Notes under the pieces: model-generated
Seen by the model: only the letters and a program-made list of their open reading frames with translations
Database searches by the model: none
What the model was told of the DNA's origin: nothing
Made by a program: the position numbers and the translations under genes
Shown here: one piece after another, positions 24,771 to 35,000 of the stretch
Numbering within the stretch: the stretch's first letter is position 1
Layout of the letters: every line of letters begins with the position of its first letter
Assembly (NCBI GenBank): GCA_027627225.1
Contig: CM051028.1
Span: 22,171,864-22,235,863, forward strand
Direction: 5' to 3'
Length of the DNA: 64,000 bases
DNA from: Congeria kusceri
Taxonomy: Eukaryota; Mollusca; Bivalvia; Myida; Dreissenidae

Positions 24771-26459
24771 ATAACATTGTATGCACTTGTCTAGATTTAC
24801 ATGTTTATGTAGTTTGGAGTTGTTGTTTGTTTTCAATAATAATTGTTTCTGTAATATTAGACATATAGGCCTTTCTTAATATTAACCTCATGCATAAAAC
24901 ATGAGAACTCCAGAGCAGGCTGAGATGGGCAGATGTAAACACTGCATTACTGATATGCAGTATGCTTGATTCGTATAGTGACCGAGATACACATAACCTT
25001 CCAAAATGTACATTTACTTTTGTTGAACATTACATTAAAGCAAATAAATTTTCATCTGGCCATTAATCAATCTCATGCTACCGTTTCTAAAGTGAGGGAT
25101 ATATACATAGTCTTAAACGTTCAGTTTGTTTTTTCTATTGCACATTTCAGGTATTGAATCAAGATCCATAGTGAACTGTTAAACAAATCTAATATCCACC
25201 CCAAGAGTTATTTGTGGCCATTAACTACAGATTCTTATCTCAAGTTTAGGTTAACAAGTAGGGCACATGCAAAATAGACATATAAAACAATCAAGCATAA
25301 ACTACTAGTATCAAATGAGGTGCAATCATTATCGGGTAAGAACATCAGGACATTTGTATGAATTACTGGTACACAAACTTGTTTCCCTACAAACTACCAT
25401 ACATACTATATTATTTTGTTCAACCAAAAGATTTGGGTTGTACGAAAAATGAACCAAGATTATTAATTATAATAAGGTATTGACACAAATGGTCTGCACT
25501 GGGCTTGAACGGTGATTGTTTTGTTTAGTGTCAAAATGACTATCATTTAGAAACTATCTTCTTCAACAGAGATGTGTGCAAAAATATCAAAGTTACAGTT
25601 GGTTTGATATTTTCTTATTGCTTCATTAAGTTATTAAGACATGCTATTATCCACAGCTGGTTAGCTAAACAAATTATTAAATTAAATTTAATGGAAGCAA
25701 TTAAACAATATCGATTTCAGATATTTCATTTATATTGAAGCAACCCTTCAAAATTATTTTACTCATTCCAAAAAGTCAACATTAACTGGTCAATAGGTAA
25801 ATAGAAAATGAAAATACCATTTTGTTTGGGGTTGAAATGATACAATGGGCATCCTTATGAGTAATCTCCTTGGCGCCTAAAATTTCCTCACAACAGTCAA
25901 ACACTAGGAACTGCCCCTTTCTTCTTTAATAGTTATCCATCAGGCAAAATCATCTTTTTCAAGTATTTAGACAATTCTGTTGTTCTAAAAATCGTGACGT
26001 TTAAGTAAATATGACACTGACCTGTGTTGTATTGTAACATACACTATTATGGCAAGTTAGAATAAGAAATCTAACGTACAATAGACTGTTTTATTGCACC
26101 AATAATTTATATGCAGTTAGCACTACGTAAGTCAGAGGTTTTGCAAAGTAATTATTAGAGTAAAAATCTGCATTCATGACTGCATCAGAAAAAATGAATT
26201 TAAAACAAAACAGAATATTTGTATACATCGAGAAAAGTTTGACAATAAAACAAAACTGTATTCATGCATGCATGAACACAGTTTTCGAGAACAGTGAAAA
26301 CAATCAAAGACAAAATCAGTTTTAAAGAAAGAGTAATTAAAGAATGTGAATACTGTCATTAATATCGTGTGTATTAAATAACCGTAATAAAAGAGAATGA
26401 ACTGCCCAGTTATATGCGAGAAAACTACACATAACAGCTCCATTCTATGTTTGAGGTGC

Positions 26460-26706
26460 ATTGTGAGAACACCGGTCTTAATGCATGTGCGTAAAGAGTC
26501 GTCCCAGATTAGCCTGTGCAGTCCACACAGGCTAATCAGGACGGCACTTTCCGATTTTATTGTATTTTCTGTTTCAAGGAAGTCTCTTCTAAACATAAAT
26601 CCACTGAAGGCAGAAAGTGCCGTCCTGGATTAGCCTGTGCGGACTGCACAGGCTAATCCGGGACGGCACTTTACATACAAGCATTAAGACCGGTTTTCCC
26701 ACAACA
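26460..26706. mobile_element. MITE with about 75-bp inverted arms, each arm itself palindromic
   Basis: The left arm includes ACCGGTCTTAATGCATGTG and TTAGCCTGTGCAGTCCACA; the right arm is its inverse complement ending AAGACCGGTTTTCCCACAAC. Each arm contains a smaller hairpin built on AGCCTGTGCNGNNNGCACAGGCT-like sequence. Related ends occur at 37680-37735 and 38008-38152. I recall this as a very common element in dreissenid sequence. Confidence 0.8.
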
Positions 26707-27469
26707 CGTCTTATTCTAACTTCACATAATACAGTGTTATAAGTATTCAATGTTATTCTAAAATTAGTAACAGTAGTTTGTTTTATTTAAAACAATGCTT
26801 AATTTCTTGGTTGATATTGTGCAAAATAATTTCAGTTAAGGAACAGAAGCATTGGAGAAAAGCAATATAAATACTCAAAACTAAAATACTATTTTTTGTG
26901 CATACATTGGACATGTTTGCCTACATCTCTTCTTATTTTCACCACACATTGCTTCTCTTTGTCCTCATTAACAGGTAATCCATGAAAGCTTATTTGTGAA
27001 TAATATCTTACATTTGAGTTGCAGTTGTATACACAACAATATTAATTACAAACTTTGTTTTCTTGCATGATATTGCCTGGAAAGACGGCTTCACCTGTCG
27101 TGGCCAGTGCTATCAGTAATCTGAATGGTATTCATATAACATCGACAAGTAATTAGCGAGTTCTTAATACATCTATTTGCTTAACTCTTGCATACACTAG
27201 TCATGTATTGCATATGGTTATGTTCTTGGCTTAAAGTTGGACAATGCTTCAGTTATGTTTTTGTTCAGAAACTGCAGGAGCAAATTAATAATCAGCTGAA
27301 TACTTGCATGTATGGTAATAGATAAAAAGCTGCAATGTAGCACCTCATCTGTTAATACCTCGTAGCTTTTGTGTCAGTATTCTTAGAATTTCCTAGTTTT
27401 TCCTAAGTTTTCTGTGTGAAACATTGCTAGTTTTCGCCTAATTTTGGTATGTATTGCTGGAGAGCCTGA

Positions 27470-27735
27470 TAAGCCTGTATGGTGCACAAAGTCCATTTTG
27501 CAGTTTTTCAACATTTTCATGATGTTCCAGGTCCAATCTGGCCCATTATCAAACCTATCCTGAGATTTTATGGTCATACACAAACTGTGAAAGTTTGGAA
27601 AAGATTGAATGAAAAGTAAAGTCTCTTACTGTGTTAGTGTGCCCAATTGTATGATGGACGCCAGAGGACGCAGGACAACCCTGTTTACCAACAGCTCAGG
27701 GAGCACAAAGTGCTCAGGTGAGCTATTAAAAATAA
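27470..27735 (+). repeat. Bivalve interspersed repeat, 3' remainder of copy 4
   Basis: It continues the copy cut at 23828, with CAGGTCCAATCTGGCCCATT, and ends with GGGAGCACAAAGTGCTCAGG and TGAGCT. The next recognisable feature, 30 bases downstream, is the donor site of the minus-strand integrase-core exon. Confidence 0.65.
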
Positions 27736-27764
27736 TTATATTATTCCCTGTGAAACAGACATAC

Positions 27765-29320
27765 CTTCATGCCTTTTTGTCGCAGAAGCTGTTGAATCAT
27801 GCGTTCACCACATCGGGGAAATTCTGTAACAATTTCACTCACAGCCACTTCTAAAACATGCTTATCAATGTCAGTGTATGTCATTTTGCTTAGACCATAT
27901 TGGTTGGCGAGTAGTGTCCGTGATTTTAGTAGTTGTTCTTTATTTTCAATCGCGTAAGTAATACTTTTAAAGAAAAGCTTGTTGCAGTACAAAGTTCGGC
28001 TCCTTCTGTTTACGAGGATGTAAATATCTTGTCATGACGTCATATGGTTTTTTCCATATAAGGGGCTCCAAAGTAATTAATTAGCATTACTTGAAGCAAT
28101 AAAACTAGAAGTATCCGTGATATTTCCTTTCAGTTGAAAATGCGAATTTTGTGGTACACACCTCAAGATTTTAATTGCTCTATACTGTTCTACATTATAT
28201 TACCTACATCATAACGATGTAATATTATTAAATTCTATGCCAGATTAGCGGTGATAAAGCGATTACTAACATAAGTGGATGCCGGAAAAAGGTCTTTTGA
28301 TGACCCATTTGGCGCCCCTTAAAAATGTGCTGATGGTATACGGGAGATAACCATATTATTATTGAAGTAGACATCCCTCCTGCATTGAAATTTTGTCAAA
28401 ATCTTCCCGAAACTAGCCGTATAATTGAGTAAACATTTTAAAATTGCAATTCTTTGTTAATACTTGCTTTGAGTAAACATTTTGCAATTACAATTCATCT
28501 TAAAAAATAAATAATATATTTCACGAAAAATGCATGTTGAATATATGGATGGTGTTGTTTGAATACTGATATTGCTGCTTTATGTGAATAACCAAGCTAT
28601 CACCCCTGGTAAACCGAAAACAGGGAAGTACAAGATAAAAATAGGGGTTCAATCATATATTTATGCGCATGCGCAAAGACGTGCGCGTGAATGCCCCGCG
28701 AGGAGTTAAGTTGTTTTTAGATTTTGTTTAAGAAAAATGTAAATATCTTGAAAAATATGAAGTTTGGGAGACTTCAACTTATTCTGCGTTTGGAACAGTT
28801 GCTAGGTGATGTGTGTAAACTCAACATTCAATGCTGGAGAGCTTTACACCTATTAATATACAAATCACGGATACTGCTATTTCACGGATACTACTCGCCA
28901 ACCAGTATTGTCTCATTCGTCGGTATACAGTGCTTTCAGAAACGCTCAACATCTTGCTAATGTCACTAATTTTAAACTCTACATCTAGGAGATATTCTAA
29001 AATTTCTTTCGGGATGTGAAATTCTCTGCTGGAGGCAGTGGAGCCTTCTGACATCGGCTCTGTACTATTTGCATTTCCGTATGAAATGCATTCCATACGC
29101 AATGCTATCATGTCTGAACGGTTTGATACTCCTAAACATTGCATTTCGTAGGCCGACAGCTTACACACTCTATCTGGAGTAATGTTTTCCTTTAAAAAAC
29201 CTGGACTGTAACCACTAAGGCCTAACTTTGGAGAATCAGCTCCATGTCGTGTGTCCAGTCGCGGAAATATTTTAACGCGGGCCCGTTCGAACTTTACGAC
29301 GGCTGGCCAAACGAGTTATT
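27765..29320 (-). pseudogene. Integrase-core gene, upstream DNA-binding exon, split by a transposon
   Basis: The minus strand from about 29320 to 28908 is open and encodes a variable leader and then a helix-turn-helix (EFHIPKEILEYLL, DISKMLSVSESTVYRRMRQY). After a 1,006-bp insertion (27900-28905) the frame resumes at 27897 with GLSKMTYTDIDKH, MIQQLLRQKGMK, ending at a perfect donor AAG|GTATGT (27764). Removing the insertion and one TA copy restores RRMRQYGLSKM in frame, matching the family. In-frame ATGs occur in the leader (for example in YEMQC and RSDMIAL) and I cannot fix the start; an upstream exon may exist. As it stands the gene would be interrupted in the middle of its DNA-binding region, so I call it a pseudogene or a gene with a recent disruptive allele. 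Confidence 0.75.
27900..28905. mobile_element. 1-kb non-autonomous TA-inserting DNA transposon inside the integrase-core exon
   Basis: The left end TTGGTTGGCGAGTAGTGTCC (27900) and the right end GGATACTACTCGCCAACCAG (28905) are inverse complements with few mismatches over about 25-30 bp. TA flanks both sides (27898-27899 and 28906-28907). The string GTATCCGTGA or its complement recurs near 28111, 28866 and 28883, a subterminal repeat. The TA duplication and YTGGTTGGC-type ends fit the Tc1/mariner superfamily, but there is no transposase, so the class is inferred. Confidence 0.75.
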
Positions 29321-29779
29321 ATATTTAAACCATGGGCGAATTGCTCAAACTTTTAACTGCCAAGTTAGCTTAGGCGTAAAAAATATGGTTGTTTCAGGTT
29401 ACCCGACCTACCCTAAAAAAATGCCCCGGCCCTAGAACATTTTATTTTCAGATATGTTTTGGTTTTATAAATATAAAAAAAAATTTAAACAAATCCATAC
29501 AGTACTCTTTTTTTTTTCGTTATATAAGTTACCTAAAGCAAACATTTTTTTTACGCCCAACAGCCATTAAAATGTTGATAAAAATTATTTATGTGTTATT
29601 TCTTTGTAAATAAGAATACAGAGAACTCAACTGCGCAATGACATTCACCCTGTTTAGCCTTCAATATTACGACCCACAATGGCCCTTAGTTAAAAATAGA
29701 TGCTTCTCGTCTAGACAAATCCGGTGTCGAGGCAGAATAGCACCCCCACTCATAAACCCCATCATCATAATAAAGAATG
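29321..29779. other. 5' flank of the integrase-core gene
   Basis: No gene is seen. Around 29370-29420 there is a fragment with GGCGTAAAAAATATGGTTGTTT that resembles 39525-39560, a shared low-copy repeat. Confidence 0.4.
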
Positions 29780-30985
29780 CACCACTACATAACAAAATAT
29801 CCACATAACATAACAAAATATCCACATAACGTAATAACGTCCTGACATAACAGAACAAAGAATTGTCAGAACGTAATGAAATCGACAACATATCATAATA
29901 ACGGAAGGCCTAACCACATCGTATCAAGAAATATGCACATCATATAAAGAAATGTGCACACCATATAAAGAAATATGAACACGATATAAAGAAATATCCA
30001 CATAATATAAAGAAATACCCACATCATGTAAAGAAATGTCCACATCATATAAAGAAAAATCCACAGCATAAAAAGTCCACAGCATGTAAACAAATATCCA
30101 CATAATATAAAGAAATTTCTACATTATATAAAGAAATATGCACAAGATATAAAGAAATATCCACATAATATCAAGAAATACCCACATCATGTAAAGAAAT
30201 GTCCACAACATATAAAGAAATGTGCACAGCATATAAAGAAGTATCCACATCATATAAAGAAATGTCCACAGCATATAATGAAATGTCCACATCATATAAA
30301 GAAATGTCCACATAAAATAAGGAAGTATCCACAGCATGTAAAGAAAAACCCACATCATATAAAGAAATATCCACATGATATAAAGAAAATACCACAGCAT
30401 ATAAAGAAGCATCCATATCATATAAAGAAATGTTCACAGCTTATAAAGTAATGTCCACATCATATAAACAAATGTCCACATAAAATAAAGAAGTGTCCAC
30501 AGCATATAAAGCAAACCCCACATCATATAAAGACATATCTACATGATATAAAGAAATATCCACATCACATAAAGAAATGTCCACATGATATAAAGAAATA
30601 TCCACATAATATAAAGAAATTTCTACATCATATAAAGACATATGAACATCATATAAAGAAATGTCCACATCATATAAAGAAGTATCCACACCATATAAAG
30701 AAATGCAATATAATATAAAGAAATATCCACATCATATAAAGAAATATCCACATCATATAAAGACCTATCCACATCATATAAAGAAAGAACCACATCATAT
30801 AAAGAAGTATCCACATCATATAAAGAAAACTCCACATCATTAAAAGAAGTATCCACATCATATAAAGAAGTATGTATATCATATAAAGAAATATCCACAT
30901 CATATAAAGAAGTATCCACATCATATAAAGTTGTATCCACATAACATAATAAAGAACGAACATAATATAATAAAAATGTATGACA
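29780..30985. repeat. 21-bp minisatellite, about 50 units
   Basis: The unit is close to CCACATCATATAAAGAAATAT. Edges (29780-29900 and 30940-30985) are degenerate with CCACATAACATAA-type variants; the core 29925-30935 is regular. Because 21 is a multiple of 3 the array stays open in several frames, giving heptad repeats such as MWIFLYM or SLYDVDI on the minus strand. I regard these as chance translations. Confidence 0.95.
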
Positions 30986-31009
30986 TAAGACAGTGCCCGC
31001 GTTCCATCA

Positions 31010-31225
31010 ATTTTAGGATGTGTTTTCTGTTGTTTAAAAAGGCCTATGTTTACACTGACGACTAGGGTATTCACATACTTTTAAAAAATACACATAAAAA
31101 CAAAGTTAAAAGTAGTTGCATAAAAAAATGAGTGAAATGATCAAAGGTTATCATTTCACTCGACCTAAGGTGAAACGATCCGGTTATCATTCAAAGGTAT
31201 TCTTCACTTATTCACCGCATATCAA
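31010..31225. repeat. Inverted copy of the repeat at 51276-51472, with internal ATCATTTCAC palindrome
   Basis: It contains GTTGTTTAAAAAGGCC, TTTACACTGACGA, GAGTGAAATGATCAAA and ATCATTTCACTCGACC. The reverse complement of this order is present at 51276-51472. The paired GTGAAATGAT/ATCATTTCAC blocks can fold back. Confidence 0.7.
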
Positions 31226-31227
31226 GA

Positions 31228-31895
31228 AATAAAAAATAATACGGTATCCCTAAGGTAATAGAATACGGTATCCATAAGATAATACAATACGGTATCCCTA
31301 AGATAATAGAGTACGGTTTCACTTAGATAATAGAATACGGTATCCCTAAGATAATATAGAATATGGTTTCCCTAAGATAATAGAATACGGTTTTTCTAAG
31401 ATAATATAATACGGTATCCCTTTGATAATAGAATACGGTATCCCTTAGATAATAGAATACGGTTTCCCTAAGATAATAGAATACGGTACCCTTAGTTAAT
31501 AGAATACGATTTCCCTTAGATCATAGAATACGGTTTCCCTTAGATAATAGAAAACGGTTTCCCTAAGATAATATAATACGGTTTCCCAAAGATAATAGAA
31601 TACGGTATCCCTTATATAATAGAATACGGTATCCCTTAGACAATAGAATACAGTATCCCTTATATAATAGAATACGGGTTCCCTAAGATAATAGAATACG
31701 GTTTCCCTTAGATAATAGAATACGGTTTCCCTAAGATAATATTATACGGTTTCCCAAAGATAATAGAATACGGTATCCCTAAGTTAATAGAATACTGTTT
31801 CCCTGAGATAATAGAATACGGTTTCCCTTCGATAATAGAATACGGTTTCCCTAAGATAATATAATACGATATCCCTTATATAAGAGAATACGGTT
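31228..31895. repeat. 24-bp minisatellite, about 28 units
   Basis: The unit is close to AATAGAATACGGTTTCCCTA+AGAT, with alternating GGTATCCC and GGTTTCCC variants. It lies directly upstream of the first visible exon of the calmodulin-like gene (32024). Confidence 0.95.
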
Positions 31896-32023
31896 TAATG
31901 ACCAGACAAACATGTTTTTTTACATGCGTTAAAATTTGATCCATACACAAAAAAGCAACGAAAAATTTGCAATACGCACGTGACACATTGTAACCGAGAT
32001 GGTCATTGTTGCTATGACTACAG

Positions 32024-35000
32024 GAAGCGGATGTATCGAGTTCGAGGAGTTCTGCACGATGATAGAGAAGAAGAGACAGGAGTCGGGGGCCCCGGAAGAG
32101 GAAATGAGGGAAGCCTTCAAGGTCTTCGACAAGGATGGCAGGTAGGGATTGATTGACTGATGCATGCATACATACATGCATACATGCATACATACATACA
32201 TACATACATACATACATACATACATACATACATACATACATACATACATACATACATACATACATACATGTATATTCATTCGTTGCTTCGTTCATTCGTT
32301 CGTTCGTGCCTTTGTTCATTCATTCATTCATTCATTCATTCATAATGCATTCGTTTGTTGTTCATTCATTCATTCATTCATTCACTTATTTATTTAATTA
32401 TTTATTATTTCATTCAGTTATGCAATTATTTTGCAATTAATTCATACAATTTACATTCAAGTTTCTGAAAGCAATATAAGGATCTTACACATAATTTGTA
32501 TTTGGCAGTCATATTGTTTTATTTGATCTAATATTACGAAAACATTTCTGAAAAGTACTTTCACAAGAAAGTTGCGTCTCTTTTGGTGGTGATATAACAC
32601 GCTTCTACATGGATGGTGATATAAACGCTTCTAATTGAATTTCGCTAATGATATTAAATCGCTTCTAATTGGATAATAATAATAATAATAATAATAATAA
32701 TCACTTTATTTTACGAAGGTGACATATAAGACATAGTATTGTCATGACAAAAACATACCTTATTTTCATATGGCCTTCATATACATTCAAACATTATAAA
32801 AACACGTCTTGTTGGATAATAATATTAAACCGATTGTATGACTGTGTAAAAACGCTTCTGATTGGCTGCCGATGTTTTCAGCGGGTCAATCAGTGCAGAA
32901 GAACTCCGGTACGGGATGGCCAACCTGGGGGAGAAGCTTTCTGATGCAGAAATAGACGAAATGATGACGGCGGCAGACACGGACGGGGACGGGGAAATCA
33001 ATTATACAGGTAGTTTATATGATGATGTCTAAGACCTTGAAACGGTTGCACACGTGCTTCTTGGGCCAATAGTCCACAAGCTTCTAAAGAAAGTCTTACC
33101 TTAAGTCATATCTTAGAGAAATATTTAAATTCAATTTTCATTGTTAACATCATTCGTGTATATTGAAATAATTTATATTTGAAATACGGCAACATTAAAC
33201 GCATCTGTTCACCCGATTAAAGCCATTTTAGACCAAATAGAGTTTAAACGAACCAGCCACAGATTTAAGGATGTGACGTAGTCTCATATTCTGAACTTTG
33301 CTAAATAGTTTGTTTCTCGATTTTAACATTTAAAACCTAAGACTGTTAAGTAACTACATATAATATTAACAAATGCATAGTCTGGCATATTCTTTGGTGT
33401 TGTTTGTCATTTTACTTAATAATATAATTATTAGTGTATTTATCCATATATCAACGTTTTGAGATGTCAGTGTGACTCTTACTTGCTTATCCGTCTGATA
33501 TCTACAATGTAATATTGAGTTATTGGCAATGTATTACGAAAAGTATGTATGTACGTATATAAAACATGATTTGAAGAGCATTGTTACACTTTCTTATTTA
33601 AAACTGAACACAAATACGACTTTAATCTAGTTTAGCGTTGGAAGTATTTGTTGAAGAAAGCCAATAATGTGTCCGATTGAGAATGTATTAAACGATCTTA
33701 TAACTTCATTTTCATTTGGACTTTTATTAGAAATGTAACTAGAATTACAGGAGACACAAATGCGTTGTTAAAAGTTAAAACTGCCTATATTATTACATTA
33801 CTCTGAATGTTAAATGATTCGGCTTCAAAACTGCTTACGTAAACGATTTGTTTGAAAATAAACACTTTTCATTAAACCACTGAATCATCACTATAACAAC
33901 CAACGGTTTATTAACGCGTGGGCTGGCGGGCCTAGCGGCGGCGTCAACTTTTCGTTTCCGCTCTCTAACTCGAGAATCATTGAGATATTTTAATGAAACT
34001 TAACACATAGATACCTTATAGCGAGACCGCGCTTAGGATTGCATATGGGGTGGGTGGGGTCAAGGTCAAGGTCACTGTTACTAAAAATATATAAAAACAA
34101 GAAATGTCTTTAAAAAAGACAATCGGCGTTGAAATTAATATTGAGATGTCATTTAAAAATTACCTAAACAGACGGCCAAGATGATCGGTTACGTGACTTC
34201 TCAGACCCCAGATTTTTTGGTCCCCACCAAAATTAGGAGACTTATTGGACCCCAGATTTTTCGGCTACTATAAGAAAACTTCTCGGACCCAAAAGTTAAT
34301 TTGAGATAAATTTATTAATTTAAAAATGAAATAAAATTATTATTCATATCTATGCTGTGAATAAACCAATCATATAGCTCCATGTTTCGACCAGTGGTAT
34401 ATGAATAACCAAAATAATTTAGGTTAACATAATTGTTATCTGAATTTGTCAAGTCAATTAAACAAATTAACAATGTAAGAAAATAATTTCGGGAATGAAT
34501 TAAAATTATTATGTATCAGACGAGTCTATATAGTTATTTATTGTACCGGTAATATACCATTCATGTTAGTTATCTAATATAATAACGATTTGAAGTCAAA
34601 TAAGCATTTATACTGTGTATCCCAATAAAAACCAATAGTCAGGGAACATTCAGCGATTTTTGAATTATATCAGTAGAAATATGATATATCAGGGGTTCCT
34701 GTGTATAAATAGTATTGCAAAGTGTGTATTCATGCTTCGCGAATAACAATTCGACGTATTCCGAATCTTCTTTCATAATATTTCATCTACAGAAAATGTA
34801 GCATCTTTTTATAGATAAAATAACATCTACTGGAGAAGCTGATAGAAAGATGCAATTATAAATAATCGTTTATAAATTTGTAACCACAATTTTAATTCAA
34901 ATTAACAGTAAGTTTATAAATATAAATTCCCCATTTATTAAACTTTTTCGGCGTAGCTGTCTAAGATCACTTTTGACCTAGATATCTTGCGATAATTATG

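Larger units (their letters stand above)
23831..27469. mobile_element. 3.6-kb DNA element with 14-bp terminal inverted repeats and TA target duplication
   Basis: The left end TCAGGCTCTCCAGC (23831-23844) and the right end GCTGGAGAGCCTGA (27456-27469) are exact inverse complements. TA lies immediately outside each end (23829-23830 and 27470-27471), and the interrupted bivalve repeat continues beyond. Subterminal sequence on both sides is rich in CCTAGTTTTTCCT-like strings. The 3.6-kb interior has no convincing coding region, so it is a long non-autonomous or fully decayed element. It also holds the MITE at 26460-26706 and a GATAA-type tract at 24727-24745. Confidence 0.65.
10643..27764 (-). 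other. 17.1-kb intron of the integrase-core gene
   Basis: The donor is AAG|GTATGT at 27764 on the minus strand and the acceptor TTCTTCAG at 10643. Both flanking exons are phase 0 here and the joined text (RQKGMK + VSRSDMRDSL) fits the family without gap. The intron is filled with mobile elements described separately. Confidence 0.75.

Noticed and set aside
26174..26633. 140-codon minus-strand frame
   Set aside because: It runs through the MITE at 26460-26706, whose palindromic arms open frames on both strands.
29893..31074. Long minus-strand frames of heptad repeats (MWxFLYM, SLYDVDI) as a repetitive membrane or structural protein
   Set aside because: They arise because a 21-bp minisatellite lacks stop codons in several frames on both strands at once; there is no gene context and the unit drifts at the DNA level without codon bias.
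29780..31895. CRISPR-like array
   Set aside because: The repeats are contiguous without unique spacers, and the DNA is from an animal.
32153..32440. Tyr/Ile/His/Thr and Ser/Phe/Ile repeat frames
   Set aside because: They are translations of (CATA)n and (CATT)n microsatellites in an intron.
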